64,000 bases of DNA, taken from an uncultured Mucilaginibacter sp. GTDB lineage: Bacteria > Bacteroidota > Bacteroidia > Sphingobacteriales > Sphingobacteriaceae. Positions 24,558-34,028 of this stretch are shown one piece after another. The notes below the pieces were generated by a model. It saw only the letters and a list, made by a program, of their open reading frames with translations, made no database searches and was not told where the DNA came from. Position numbers and translations under genes: made by a program. The stretch's first letter is position 1. Each line of letters starts with the position of its first letter. The stretch spans positions 62,001-126,000 of the forward strand of contig CAIPFE010000019.1 in assembly GCA_903864275.1 (NCBI GenBank), read 5' to 3'.

Positions 24558-27500
24558 ATGATCAGACTAAAATACATCGTCTTTTTTGTTCCCCTATTTT
24601 TTGTAATACAACTATACGCCCAGCAAAGTCCATCATTCCAGGTTTACAATGCTTTTCATACCGGTACCGAACTGCTCAATAAAGGTAAATATGTTGCGGC
24701 TGCCGAACAATTCCGGCTGGTTGAAAAATCAAGACTTCAAACCAGCACACAGCCCCAATTTGAATCAGGTTTATCGTTAATAAAAGAAAACTCCCAATAT
24801 TATGAGGCATTATGCGCGCTTGAATTAGGAAATGATGATGCTGAGAGCATGTTCCTGAGGTTTATTAAAGAACACCCCGAAAATCCGCTTACAAAACTGG
24901 CCTATTTTCAAATAGGGCGATCGTACAGCAAACAGGAAAAGTATCCCGAAACTATACAATGGTTTAATAATATAGAAGCTGACGATTTAACAGGCAGCGA
25001 TAATACCGAGTATAAGTTCCGCAAAGGCTATGCTTATTTTGAAACAAACGATTACAAAAATGCCCAACGGCTTTTTAGCGAAGTAAAGGGCAAGCACTCG
25101 CCGTTTATGGATGATGCCATTTATTATTTTGCTTATATCGCCTATTTGAACAAAGACTACCATTTGGCGCTGGCAAATTTTGAAAGGTTAAAAAATTCAA
25201 AAAAATATGAAAGCAGCTATCCATACTATATTACAGCCGTATATTTTTTAGATAACCGCTATGACGACGTGATCAAATATGCGGTGCCCATTATTAACAG
25301 CACCCATCAGCAAAATGAAAAGGAAATGCTGCGCATTATAGCCGCATCTTATTTTGCTAAAGCTGACTACCCGGATGCGGCCAAATATTACGGTCGTTTC
25401 GAAGATGAAGACCTGGGCCAGACCCAAAATACGCAGGATAGCTATCAAATGGGTTATACCTATTACAAGGTGGCCAATTACCCAAAGGCCGCAACCGAGC
25501 TTGAGAAATTGCAGCAGGCAAATGACGTTTATAGCCAGAACGGTAATTATACGCTGGGTGATGTTTTCCTGAAAATGAACGATAAGCAGAGCGCACGGAA
25601 TGCATTTTTTGCGGCTTCGAGGCTTGATTTTGACAAACAACTGCAGGAAGACGCCTTATACCAGTATGCAAAATTGTCCTATGAGCTTGATTTTAATACA
25701 CAGGCGCTCAACGCAACGAGATTATATCTAAAAAACTATCCTAGGTCAAAACGCAATGACGAGGTGAAAATTTTATTGGGTGAGGAACTCCTTAATTCGC
25801 ATAATTACGCCGAGGCGGTTGATATATTGGAGCCCATCCCAAATAAAACGCCCAGCGCCATAGCCGCTTATCAAAAAGTAACTTACTACCGGGGCCTTGA
25901 ATTTTATAACGAACGTGCGTTTGAAAACGCCATTGGGATTTTCCTTCGGTCGTTAAAAAACCCGGTTGATCCCCATATCCAGGCCTTAACCACGTATTGG
26001 ATGGCCGAGTCGATGTACGAAGTACGCAAGTACGATGAATCGGTTGAAACGTTTGAAAAGTTTTTTGACCTTCCCGATGCGGCCGAAATACCGGTTTACA
26101 ATTATGCAAATTATGCCCTTGCATACGCTGCTTTTGGCGGCGAAAAGTACAAAACAGCGGCAACTTATTTCCAGAAGTTTTTAAATGGGGATGAAACCGA
26201 CCCAAACACCATAAACGATGCCGTGACGCGCCTGGGCGATAGCTATTTTGTTTTGAAAAATTATAGCAGGGCTCTGGAATACTATGACAAGATAATTGCA
26301 CAGAACAGTGCGGGCGAAGACTATGCGCTGTTTCAGCGGGGCATGATCCAGGGTTTGCAAGGGTCGCCGGATACCAAGATCAATACTTTGGGCGATGTAT
26401 TAAGTAAGTTCCCAAAATCTGATTATGCCGATGATGCTTCATTTGAAATAGCGTATACCTATTTTTTAAAGAGCGATAGTGTTAAAGCAAAAAGCGGCCT
26501 GCTGGATATGATACAAAAGTACCCCACCAGCAGCTATGTTCCCCGCGCCCTGGTTACTGTCGGCCTTATTGATTATAATGCAGGGAATGATGACCTCGCT
26601 ATTGAATCGTTTAAACGCGTAGTGAAGGATTATTCATCAACCGAGGAAGCGAAACTTGCCCTCAAACAAATTGAAAAAATATACACCGATAAAGGTGATG
26701 CCGCAACTTTTATTAATTATGCGGCGACTGTTCCCATTGCAAACTACTCGGCGGCTGACCGGGAAAATATTATGTACACCGCTGCCAACAACCTGTATTT
26801 AAAGGGTGAGTGGCAGGGCACCGTGGGCGCGGTAAATGCTTATTTTGATAAATTCCCCACCAAACCAATCTATGAAAAAGAAGCAAGATTTATCCGGGCC
26901 CAGAGTTTGGTTAACTTAAACAGGCCCGACGACGCCATTGTAGACTACAATGTGATATTAAATGACTGGACGAGCACTTACACTGAGCAATCATTGATCA
27001 GCATGGCCAAACTTTATATTGGCCAGAAAAAATATAATGAGGCAGTAGTTTTCCTGAAAAAGCTTGAAACAAATTCGGAATACAAAGCCGATTACACTTT
27101 TGCTATCAATAACCTGCTGATCTGCTATGAACAGATGGAATTACCTGATGATGCCCTAAACTATATTAATCTTGTCCGCGAAAATGAAAAATCATCGCAG
27201 GAAGATAAATTTAAAACGGGTTTATACGCCGGTCTGGCTTACCTGCAAAAAGGAGATACTACCACCGCGGTAAAGGAATTTAATTATACAGTAACCAATA
27301 CAAAAACGATTTCGGCAGCCCAGGCAAAATACAACATCGCCAGGGTTGAATACTTAAAAGGACATTACAAAGCCTCACAAAAAACCTGTTTCGACCTGGT
27401 AAAGGACCTGCCAAACTACGATTACTGGGTAACCAAAACTTTTATTTTGCTTGCCGATAATTACCTGGCGCTAAAAGATACCTTCCAGGCTAAGGCAACG

Positions 27501-27644
27501 CTCCAAAGTGTAATTGACAATTACAAAGGCGACGATGATATTTTACCAACGGCCAAACAAAAGCTGGAGCAATTATCACCGCAGGATAAAACGGGGCAAA
27601 AATCTGACAGTACTAAGGTGAAGAAACAGGGTAACAAAGAATAA
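24558..27644 (+). CDS. Large tetratricopeptide-repeat protein, exported
   Basis: About 1,028 residues from the ATG at 24558, which gives a signal peptide (MIRLKYIVFFVPLFFVIQLYAQ); a GTG at 24492 would put 22 residues before it. Nearly the whole mature protein is TPR or TPR-like helical repeats, for example the PLTKLAYFQIGRSYSKQEKYPETI, KYPTSSYVPRALVTVGLIDYNAGNDDLAIESF and LKGHYKASQKTCFDL stretches (each split by small changes). It resembles YbgF/BamD-type periplasmic TPR proteins and probably acts as a scaffold. It heads the envelope operon with the barrel, SPOR, ExbB/D and TonB genes (13 bases to the next). Confidence 0.9.
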   Translation: MIRLKYIVFFVPLFFVIQLYAQQSPSFQVYNAFHTGTELLNKGKYVAAAEQFRLVEKSRLQTSTQPQFESGLSLIKENSQYYEALCALELGNDDAESMFLRFIKEHPENPLTKLAYFQIGRSYSKQEKYPETIQWFNNIEADDLTGSDNTEYKFRKGYAYFETNDYKNAQRLFSEVKGKHSPFMDDAIYYFAYIAYLNKDYHLALANFERLKNSKKYESSYPYYITAVYFLDNRYDDVIKYAVPIINSTHQQNEKEMLRIIAASYFAKADYPDAAKYYGRFEDEDLGQTQNTQDSYQMGYTYYKVANYPKAATELEKLQQANDVYSQNGNYTLGDVFLKMNDKQSARNAFFAASRLDFDKQLQEDALYQYAKLSYELDFNTQALNATRLYLKNYPRSKRNDEVKILLGEELLNSHNYAEAVDILEPIPNKTPSAIAAYQKVTYYRGLEFYNERAFENAIGIFLRSLKNPVDPHIQALTTYWMAESMYEVRKYDESVETFEKFFDLPDAAEIPVYNYANYALAYAAFGGEKYKTAATYFQKFLNGDETDPNTINDAVTRLGDSYFVLKNYSRALEYYDKIIAQNSAGEDYALFQRGMIQGLQGSPDTKINTLGDVLSKFPKSDYADDASFEIAYTYFLKSDSVKAKSGLLDMIQKYPTSSYVPRALVTVGLIDYNAGNDDLAIESFKRVVKDYSSTEEAKLALKQIEKIYTDKGDAATFINYAATVPIANYSAADRENIMYTAANNLYLKGEWQGTVGAVNAYFDKFPTKPIYEKEARFIRAQSLVNLNRPDDAIVDYNVILNDWTSTYTEQSLISMAKLYIGQKKYNEAVVFLKKLETNSEYKADYTFAINNLLICYEQMELPDDALNYINLVRENEKSSQEDKFKTGLYAGLAYLQKGDTTTAVKEFNYTVTNTKTISAAQAKYNIARVEYLKGHYKASQKTCFDLVKDLPNYDYWVTKTFILLADNYLALKDTFQAKATLQSVIDNYKGDDDILPTAKQKLEQLSPQDKTGQKSDSTKVKKQGNKE

Positions 27645-27657
27645 CGGGAGACAGGCA

Positions 27658-29472
27658 ATGAAATTTAAATATATATATACGCTGCTTACCTTAATACTAG
27701 CATTATTCTGTGTTACTGCCGGTGCGCAAAACAAATCTAAAGCCAAAGCTAAAAAACCGGCGGCAAAAGTGACCAGCAAAAGACCGGCAAAAGCCAATGC
27801 GACCCAGCAAAAAGCCAATGCTAAAAATTTAGGCGAGGCTGCGGCAAAAGTAAAAGTGGATACCACTAAGAAAACAGGCCAGGCAGCCGGTGGCAGCCTG
27901 TCGCAGGAAATTGTGGTGACAACGGCTTATAAACCCGTATTGGCCGATGCGGTTAAAATACGCATCAACCCCGACCTGGATGATAAAACGCCTTTTAAAG
28001 CGCCTTTAACTTATACGCCAATAGATAAACGTTTGGAGCTTAATACCGATATAAAACGGATGGACCCTATGAAAAGGCCCGCCGAAAGGGATTCGGACCT
28101 GACCAATAATTATATCAAAGCTGGCCTGGGTAATTTAAAAACAACTTTTGGCGAAGCGTATTTTAACAATGGACGTGACGAGGCTTTACAGGTAGGCGGA
28201 TACCTGAAACACTTTGCGCAGGCGGGTTCAATACTGGACCAAAACTCGGCCAAAGAACAAGTGGGGGTATTTGGCAAAAGTATAGGAGAAGTAAATTCAG
28301 TGAGCGGGCGGATAGACTATAATTACAGCAGTAATTATTTTTACGGCTTCGACCCTTCGAAAGTCAGGCCGGTAAATTTGCAGGCGAACAAACAACATTT
28401 CAGTACCATTGGGGCTGAAGGCGAGCTTGTGAAAAACTACCAGGATGTTGAAAATGATTTTACTTACGCCTTAAAACTAAAGGGTTATTCGTTTAGGGAT
28501 GCTTACCAGGCTAAAGAAAGCAATGTGGTGCTATCTGGATTTTTAAACGAAACTATTCACCAGTTTTATGCGGGTTTAAGCGGCTCACTCGACCTGAGCA
28601 CACAACAGGATAGTTTGTATAACTATAACAACAGTCTCGTCAGGCTTAATCCCTACATAAAATTCCAGGGTGATAATTATAAAATAGACGCGGGTATAAA
28701 CATCGTTGACCAATTTGGATACACCTCCTCGCTCCATATTTTCCCGGCCGCGAAATTAGAATTCCAGGTGATCCCGAAATATGTCCGCCTGTTTGTTGAA
28801 GCTAAAGGCGATGTCAATAAATCATCGCTGCGCGATTTTTACACGGCAAATCCATTTCTAGGCCAGGATGTCAATATCAAAAACTCCGTCGACCAGTTAG
28901 ACGTTGCCGCTGGTTTAAAAGGGACAATAGCGCCGGGCTTAAGTTTTAAAGCAACTATTTTCCGCAATATGGTGAAAGATATGCCGTTGTTTGTAAGCAA
29001 TTTTGATTTTACAAAAGGGTATAACAGGTTCCAGGTGATCTACGATAACGGCAGTTCGCGCATAAGCGGCTTAAACGCCGAACTGGACTATAAAGCCTCA
29101 GAAGACGTGGATATTTTTGGCCGCTTTGAATATAAAAATTATCAAATGGCTACTGTCGCCGAACCGTGGAACCTGCCAAAATATAAAATCACGGGAGGTA
29201 CAGCATTGCATATTAATGACAAGATCGACATTAAAGGGACCCTGCTGATCAGGAGTTCTACGCTTGATCCGTATCCTGCTGTTGCGGGCAATCCGGCGCC
29301 ATCCAGGATTAGCGCATTTGCTGACATTAGCGGAAGCGTTGATTATAAGGTTACCAAACAAATATCTGTTTTTGTAAACGTTAATAATTTATTAGACGGA
29401 ACTAATCAAACCTGGTTATATTATCCTGACTACGGATTTAATATATTTGGCGGAGTTGGCTTTGCTTTTTAA
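27658..29472 (+). CDS. Outer-membrane beta-barrel protein with TonB-box-like start
   Basis: 604 residues. Signal peptide (ending AGAQ), then a Lys/Ala-rich low-complexity segment (residues about 24-80), then QEIVVTTAYKPVLADAVKI, which looks like a TonB box. No plug (Plug) domain of TonB-dependent receptors is seen. The rest (from about 140) is amphipathic beta strands with aromatic girdles, and the protein ends in Phe (GGVGFAF). It sits between the TPR protein and an HU/SPOR protein and just before ExbB/ExbD/TonB, so it is a candidate client of this TonB complex. Function unknown. Confidence 0.8.
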   Translation: MKFKYIYTLLTLILALFCVTAGAQNKSKAKAKKPAAKVTSKRPAKANATQQKANAKNLGEAAAKVKVDTTKKTGQAAGGSLSQEIVVTTAYKPVLADAVKIRINPDLDDKTPFKAPLTYTPIDKRLELNTDIKRMDPMKRPAERDSDLTNNYIKAGLGNLKTTFGEAYFNNGRDEALQVGGYLKHFAQAGSILDQNSAKEQVGVFGKSIGEVNSVSGRIDYNYSSNYFYGFDPSKVRPVNLQANKQHFSTIGAEGELVKNYQDVENDFTYALKLKGYSFRDAYQAKESNVVLSGFLNETIHQFYAGLSGSLDLSTQQDSLYNYNNSLVRLNPYIKFQGDNYKIDAGINIVDQFGYTSSLHIFPAAKLEFQVIPKYVRLFVEAKGDVNKSSLRDFYTANPFLGQDVNIKNSVDQLDVAAGLKGTIAPGLSFKATIFRNMVKDMPLFVSNFDFTKGYNRFQVIYDNGSSRISGLNAELDYKASEDVDIFGRFEYKNYQMATVAEPWNLPKYKITGGTALHINDKIDIKGTLLIRSSTLDPYPAVAGNPAPSRISAFADISGSVDYKVTKQISVFVNVNNLLDGTNQTWLYYPDYGFNIFGGVGFAF

Positions 29473-29511
29473 GCTTTTTTAAAGTTTATAATAAACCGTA
29501 CTTTTAGCAAA

Positions 29512-30561
29512 ATGAATTTAGCTGATTATTTAAGTGAACTATTGGGACAGCATGATGAAGTAAGCGTGCCGGGCCTCGGCTATTTTGTACGGCTACGTAT
29601 ACATGCATATTATAACGACAAAGAAGGCAGATTTTACCCGCCGCATCACCAGGTCAAATTTGTACCTCAGCTAAGGGAAGATGATGACACTTTTGTGCAG
29701 TATGTTGCTGACAAAAAAAATATATCGCTGGCCTCATCCAAATACTTCGCCGAAAAATTTATCGGTAAATTGAGGGAAGACGCGGCAAGAGGCAAGTATT
29801 TATTTGCCGACCTCGGCTTATTTTATACCGACCAGGACCAGTTGGTTTTTAAACCGAATGAAAAAATACCCGCCGATCCTGCTTTTTATGGTTACCCTCA
29901 AGTTAGCCTGGATAAATTAGGGCGGCCATTATCTCCCGGGGATGCCAAGCCTGTTTTTACCCAAACATTTCCACCCCCGGAACAGCCTTTGTCGCACGAG
30001 GAAGATATTGAACAACAATATTTTGAAGAGGAACCGGAGCGCACACGACATGCAAATGTGTGGGTTATCATATTAATAACATTAACCGTAATTGCACTTG
30101 CATTATTTGGCTTTTATAGATTTTACCCCCCGGCTGCCAATAAAATGAATGCCGTCTACCATAAAATACTTGGCAAAAAAGAAGATACAGCGGTGCCGGT
30201 TTACAGGCATGCAGTGAAAGTAGACAGTGCAATAGAGACAACAACCGGGAAAAGTGCGGCTGAAATAACCAGTGCTCCTGTGGTCCCTGTGATTGATACG
30301 GTTAAACTATTGCATTTTGAAGTAATTGCAAACAAATTCAAAAAATGGCAAAAAGCAAAAGTTGAAACTGAGATAAAGAAGTATAAATCCAGAGGTCTTG
30401 ATGCTAAAATTTCGACAGATGCACCAGGCCCGCTTATAAAAATATCCGTTGGTACTTATTTCACCCTAAGAGAAGCTGATTCTGTAAGACGGGCATTGGT
30501 AAATTCGGGAAAAATAAGCTGGCGTGCGGAAAAACCATTACAAATAAACCCTAAAAAATGA
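29512..30561 (+). CDS. HU-CCDC81 and SPOR domain-containing protein
   Basis: 349 residues: two small N-terminal HU-CCDC81-type domains (residues about 1-60, with VSVPGLGYFVRLRIHAYYND, and 65-120, with AARGKYLFADLGLFY), a linker, one membrane segment at about 183-203 (VWVIILITLTVIALALFGFY) and a C-terminal SPOR domain (from about 265, FEVIANKFKKWQKAKVETEI). SPOR domains bind denuded glycan strands of peptidoglycan, so this is a cytoplasm-to-wall bridging protein. It overlaps exbB by 4 bases, so it belongs to the operon. Confidence 0.85.
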   Translation: MNLADYLSELLGQHDEVSVPGLGYFVRLRIHAYYNDKEGRFYPPHHQVKFVPQLREDDDTFVQYVADKKNISLASSKYFAEKFIGKLREDAARGKYLFADLGLFYTDQDQLVFKPNEKIPADPAFYGYPQVSLDKLGRPLSPGDAKPVFTQTFPPPEQPLSHEEDIEQQYFEEEPERTRHANVWVIILITLTVIALALFGFYRFYPPAANKMNAVYHKILGKKEDTAVPVYRHAVKVDSAIETTTGKSAAEITSAPVVPVIDTVKLLHFEVIANKFKKWQKAKVETEIKKYKSRGLDAKISTDAPGPLIKISVGTYFTLREADSVRRALVNSGKISWRAEKPLQINPKK

Positions 30562-31265
30562 CATTATTATTTTTACAGGCTGCCGATACAGCGCATAAAC
30601 TGTTGGATACTGCCAAAAACGCGGGGGCGCAAGTAGCCCCCGGACATGAAATTCGTTTTGGCGACCTGCTTGTAAAGGGTGGATGGGTTATGTTGCCGAT
30701 AGGTATTTTGGCTGTGCTGGGCCTGGTTATATTTTTTGAAAGATATTTTACCATCCGGAAGGCGTCGAAAGATGATTCAAACCTGATGATACAGGTGCGG
30801 TCCAGTATTCTCTCAGGCAACCTGGAGTCGGCGAAAGCCATTTGCCGCAACAGCAACACGCCGCTGGGGCGTATGCTGCAAAAAGGTTTATTGCGCATCG
30901 GCCGCCCTATAAAAGATATTGAAGGCGCCATTGAGAACGTAGGCAAGCTGGAAGTATCCAAACTGGATAAAAACATTGGCATATTGGGCATTGTTGCGGG
31001 TATTGCGCCTATGTTTGGTTTTTTAGGTACCATCATCGGGGTTATCAAAATTTTTTACGATATATCCGAATCAGGAAACTTAAGTATTGGCGTTATATCT
31101 GGTGGTTTATATGTAAAAATGATCACTTCGGCAGCCGGCTTAATGGTAGGTATTGTGGCTTATGTAGGCTACCATATATTAAACATTATGGTTGAGAAAG
31201 TGATATTGAGGCTGGAAACGGATGCCATTGAATTTATTGATTTGTTAGAAGAGCCGAGCAAATGA
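30558..31265 (+). CDS. exbB: MotA/TolQ/ExbB proton-channel family protein
   Basis: 235 residues, with three membrane segments: about 40-60 (WVMLPIGILAVLGLVIFFERYF), 135-155 (LGIVAGIAPMFGFLGTIIGVI) and 180-200 (ITSAAGLMVGIVAYVGYHIL). The GTIIGVIKIF part of the second segment is the family signature. In the inner membrane it forms the pentameric proton channel with ExbD and powers TonB or a TolA-like rod. Overlaps the SPOR gene and exbD by 4 bases each. Confidence 0.92.
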   Translation: MTLLFLQAADTAHKLLDTAKNAGAQVAPGHEIRFGDLLVKGGWVMLPIGILAVLGLVIFFERYFTIRKASKDDSNLMIQVRSSILSGNLESAKAICRNSNTPLGRMLQKGLLRIGRPIKDIEGAIENVGKLEVSKLDKNIGILGIVAGIAPMFGFLGTIIGVIKIFYDISESGNLSIGVISGGLYVKMITSAAGLMVGIVAYVGYHILNIMVEKVILRLETDAIEFIDLLEEPSK

Positions 31266-31660
31266 ATTTAAGAAAAAGACAAAGGGGAGTCGCTGCAGAG
31301 GTACATACGTCGGCAATGAACGATATTATGTTTTTTTTGCTGCTGTTTTTCCTGATCGCGGCAACGCTGACCAACCCGAATGTGATTAAGTTACTCCTGC
31401 CGAAATCGGCGTCCGGTAAACCGATCTCGAAAAAAACGCTCAATGTAACCATCAGCAAAGAGCTTCAATACACGGTCGATAACAAACCAATAGCGCTTGC
31501 CGACCTGCCCGATGCCCTAACCGGCTATAAAAAAATATCCCCCGACCTGACGATCATATTGCATGTTGACAAAACGGTTGCCATACAGGATATTGTTGAA
31601 GTAATGGATATATCAAATAAATTAAATATAAAACTCGTTTTAGCAACGATACCGAAATAG
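31262..31660 (+). CDS. exbD: ExbD/TolR-family biopolymer transport protein
   Basis: 132 residues: a cytoplasmic N-terminus with the conserved VHTSAMNDIMFFLLLFFLIAATL (single membrane segment; the Asp in MNDIM is the proton-bearing residue of the family), then a periplasmic domain (KKTLNVTISKELQYTVDN, IILHVDKTVAIQDIVEVMD). Normal length. It works with ExbB in the same operon. Confidence 0.92.
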   Translation: MNLRKRQRGVAAEVHTSAMNDIMFFLLLFFLIAATLTNPNVIKLLLPKSASGKPISKKTLNVTISKELQYTVDNKPIALADLPDALTGYKKISPDLTIILHVDKTVAIQDIVEVMDISNKLNIKLVLATIPK

Positions 31661-31731
31661 TGAGTGGTGAGTAGTGAATAGTGAGTTGTAAAATTGTACC
31701 CACTACTAACTACTCACCGCTCACCACTCAC
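31660..31731. repeat. Inverted repeat of GTGAGTGGTGAG words between exbD and tonB
   Basis: Left arm GTGAGTGGTGAGTAGTG begins at the stop codon of exbD; right arm (31701-31731) is its reverse complement with one extra word. It can form a strong hairpin inside the operon. It may lower or separate tonB expression from exbBD, or be a neutral mobile repeat. Confidence 0.7.
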
Positions 31732-31735
31732 AACA

Positions 31736-32539
31736 ATGGATCACCAGGAAGAAAATAACTATCCAAAAGCTTTTTTAGCAACAAGTATTATACTTGCTGT
31801 GATGTTGCTTTTATGTTATTTTATCATCTTTAAAAATCCACCTGTACAGGATGACGGCACGGGCGGCATGGTAGTGAATTACGGCACTACAGACGAAGGA
31901 TCGGGCAAGGATATCAATAGTGTTGAAGAACCGTCGGTATCGCCCAAGGCCAATCATATCCAACCAACAAAAGTAACCCCCGCACAGCCTACCGAGCAGA
32001 AAACACAAGTGGATAACAGCAATACGAAAGTTGCAACCCAGGATCTTGAAGACGCGCCGGAAGTGGCCCCAAATTCGAAAAAGACCAGCAAAACCGTAGC
32101 CACAACACCTTCGAAGCCGGTTAAAAAAGAGGTTGTAAATACCGCCGCGTTATACACGGGGCCGTCAAAAGCAGGATCGGGTGGTGGTGATGGCACTACA
32201 AATAAACCCGGTAACCAGGGCAGCCGGAATGGTTCGCCGCTGGCCAGCAATTATGGCAACGGCGGCAGCGGGAATGGTTTGCAGGGCACACAATGGAGCT
32301 TTGTTGTTTATCCCGATATAAGAAACCCAAGCCGTACCCCCGGCACAGTGGTCGTTGATCTGACTATTGACGCAGAGGGTAACATAATTGAAGCACACTC
32401 CGACAGGAAAACAAGAGTGAGCGACCTCGATCTCATCGAACGGGCTGTAAACGCAGTAAAAAACTCCAGGCTTACCTCATCGGCCCCTGCTTCGGGCGTA
32501 CAAAAAAGCCAGGTCGTGATAAAGTTTAATGTGGATTGA
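31736..32539 (+). CDS. tonB: TonB-family energy transducer
   Basis: About 267 residues from ATG 31736 (MDHQEENNYPKAF); an in-frame TTG at 31694 lies inside the repeat and is rejected. One membrane segment (residues about 13-32), a long Pro/Thr/Lys/Ser-rich periplasmic stretch, a Gly/Asn-rich stretch (about 155-190), then a C-terminal globular domain with TVVVDLTIDAEGNIIEAHSD and KSQVVIKFNVD, the TonB C-terminal fold. It transmits the ExbBD force to outer-membrane proteins. The Gly/Asn-rich spacer is unusual compared with the Pro/Lys-rich E. coli type. Confidence 0.82.
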   Translation: MDHQEENNYPKAFLATSIILAVMLLLCYFIIFKNPPVQDDGTGGMVVNYGTTDEGSGKDINSVEEPSVSPKANHIQPTKVTPAQPTEQKTQVDNSNTKVATQDLEDAPEVAPNSKKTSKTVATTPSKPVKKEVVNTAALYTGPSKAGSGGGDGTTNKPGNQGSRNGSPLASNYGNGGSGNGLQGTQWSFVVYPDIRNPSRTPGTVVVDLTIDAEGNIIEAHSDRKTRVSDLDLIERAVNAVKNSRLTSSAPASGVQKSQVVIKFNVD

Positions 32540-32540
32540 G

Positions 32541-32700
32541 TAGTCCATAGACCATGGTCCATGGCTATAGATTATTAATAAAAAGATTGACCCGAATTTG
32601 CTATGGTCTATGGACTATCGACCATGGACTTTACACCGTTTGCCAAATAGAAAGATTGACCTAAATTTGCCATGGTCTATGGACTATTGACCATGGACAA
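32541..32700. repeat. CCATGG word repeat cluster with a 48-base direct duplication
   Basis: Three blocks of TCTATGGACTAT/GACCATGG words (32541-32570, 32601-32630, 32670-32700). Blocks two and three each follow an AAAGATTGACC-AATTTGC segment, so about 48 bases are duplicated in tandem (32582-32629 and 32650-32697). The blocks are internally symmetric and can form hairpins. They fill the whole gap between tonB and folC. Confidence 0.75.
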
Positions 32701-32705
32701 TAAAC

Positions 32706-34016
32706 ATGAACTACAAACAAACCGTTCACTATCTCTACAGCCAGCTGCCTTTATTTACGCGTGTTGGCCAATCCGCTTATAAAGCTAACCTGGATAATAC
32801 AATTGAACTCTGTTCGCGGCTCGGCAATCCACAGCACAAATTTAAAAGCGTACATATCGCCGGTACTAACGGCAAGGGATCGACCTCGCACATGCTGGCG
32901 GCTGTATTGCAAACGGCAGGCTATAAAACCGGTTTATACACTTCCCCGCACTTAAAAGACTTTCGCGAGCGCATCCGAATCAATGGAGCAATGATAAGTG
33001 AAGAGGAAGTTATTGCTTTTGTCGCCGCACATCAGGGTGACTTTGATGAGGTCAGTCCTTCCTTTTTTGAGATGACTGTTGCCCTTGCATTTGACTTCTT
33101 CGCCCGCGAAAAGGTTGATATTGCCATAATTGAGGTTGGCCTGGGCGGCCGTTTGGATTCGACCAATATTATTACGCCGCTCCTGTCCATCGTTACCAAT
33201 ATCGGCTGGGACCATATGAATATTTTGGGTGATACATTGCAGTTGATCGCTGCTGAAAAAGCAGGTATCATCAAACCCAATATCCCTGTTATCATCGGTG
33301 AATATCAACCTGAAGTTGCCGGCATTTTCATCGAAAAAGCAAACCTCGAAAAAAGCAAAATAATGTTTGCTTCCGAGCTGCTGTCGGAAGTGGAACATCA
33401 CCTGTCGGCAGGCGAGGATGAGCACCTTTTGGAAGTTACGCTTAAATCATTGGATATCTCTGTTTTCCGTCTTCCCGAAGTGAGTTTCCACCTCGACCTT
33501 ACGGGAACTTACCAGGTAAAGAACCTGAAAACAGTGGTACTGGCGGTGAGGGAACTTCGCATGAACGGCTTTGAGATCAGCGAGGGCCATCTTAAGTCGG
33601 CTTTGTCAAAAGTCGGGCCATTAACCGGCTTACACGGCCGGTGGGAAACGCTAAGCAAACATCCTTTAACTATTTGCGATACTGGCCATAATCCGGAAGG
33701 GATACAGGAAGTTTTGAAAAATATCGCCGCTGTAAAATTTGACCAGTTACATTTTGTAATAGGCATGGTGAACGACAAAGATCTAAGTAAGATACTGGGC
33801 AAACTTCCCGCAAACGCCATATACTATTTTTGCAAACCGGATATCCCACGCGGGCTGGAAGCGGAGAGCTTAAAGCTTAAAGCAGAAAGCTTTGGGCTGC
33901 ACGGCGAAGCTTATACTTCAGTAAAGGAAGCATTGTGGTCAGCACAGCAAAACGCTGGTGAAAATGATTTGGTTTTTGTTGGAGGAAGTACTTTCGTGGT
34001 GGCGGAGGCTATTTGA
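32706..34016 (+). CDS. folC: Bifunctional folylpolyglutamate synthase/dihydrofolate synthase
   Basis: 436 residues. Mur-ligase fold with P-loop GTNGKGST (about residues 53-60), TSPHLKDFRERI (about 80-92) and VDIAIIEVGLGGRLDSTNI (about 137-155), then HMNILGDT and the C-terminal ligase domain with DTGHNPEGIQ. It adds glutamate to dihydropteroate and folates in the cytoplasm. Same strand as the envelope operon but separated from tonB by a repeat cluster, so cotranscription is uncertain. Confidence 0.95.
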   Translation: MNYKQTVHYLYSQLPLFTRVGQSAYKANLDNTIELCSRLGNPQHKFKSVHIAGTNGKGSTSHMLAAVLQTAGYKTGLYTSPHLKDFRERIRINGAMISEEEVIAFVAAHQGDFDEVSPSFFEMTVALAFDFFAREKVDIAIIEVGLGGRLDSTNIITPLLSIVTNIGWDHMNILGDTLQLIAAEKAGIIKPNIPVIIGEYQPEVAGIFIEKANLEKSKIMFASELLSEVEHHLSAGEDEHLLEVTLKSLDISVFRLPEVSFHLDLTGTYQVKNLKTVVLAVRELRMNGFEISEGHLKSALSKVGPLTGLHGRWETLSKHPLTICDTGHNPEGIQEVLKNIAAVKFDQLHFVIGMVNDKDLSKILGKLPANAIYYFCKPDIPRGLEAESLKLKAESFGLHGEAYTSVKEALWSAQQNAGENDLVFVGGSTFVVAEAI

Positions 34017-34028
34017 CAATTCATACGA

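Noticed and set aside
33860..33910. In-frame repeat in folC (SLKLKAES near the C-terminus)
   Set aside because: The segment has the length and pattern expected of FolC at this place; the repetitive look comes from Lys/Ala/Glu-rich helix codons.
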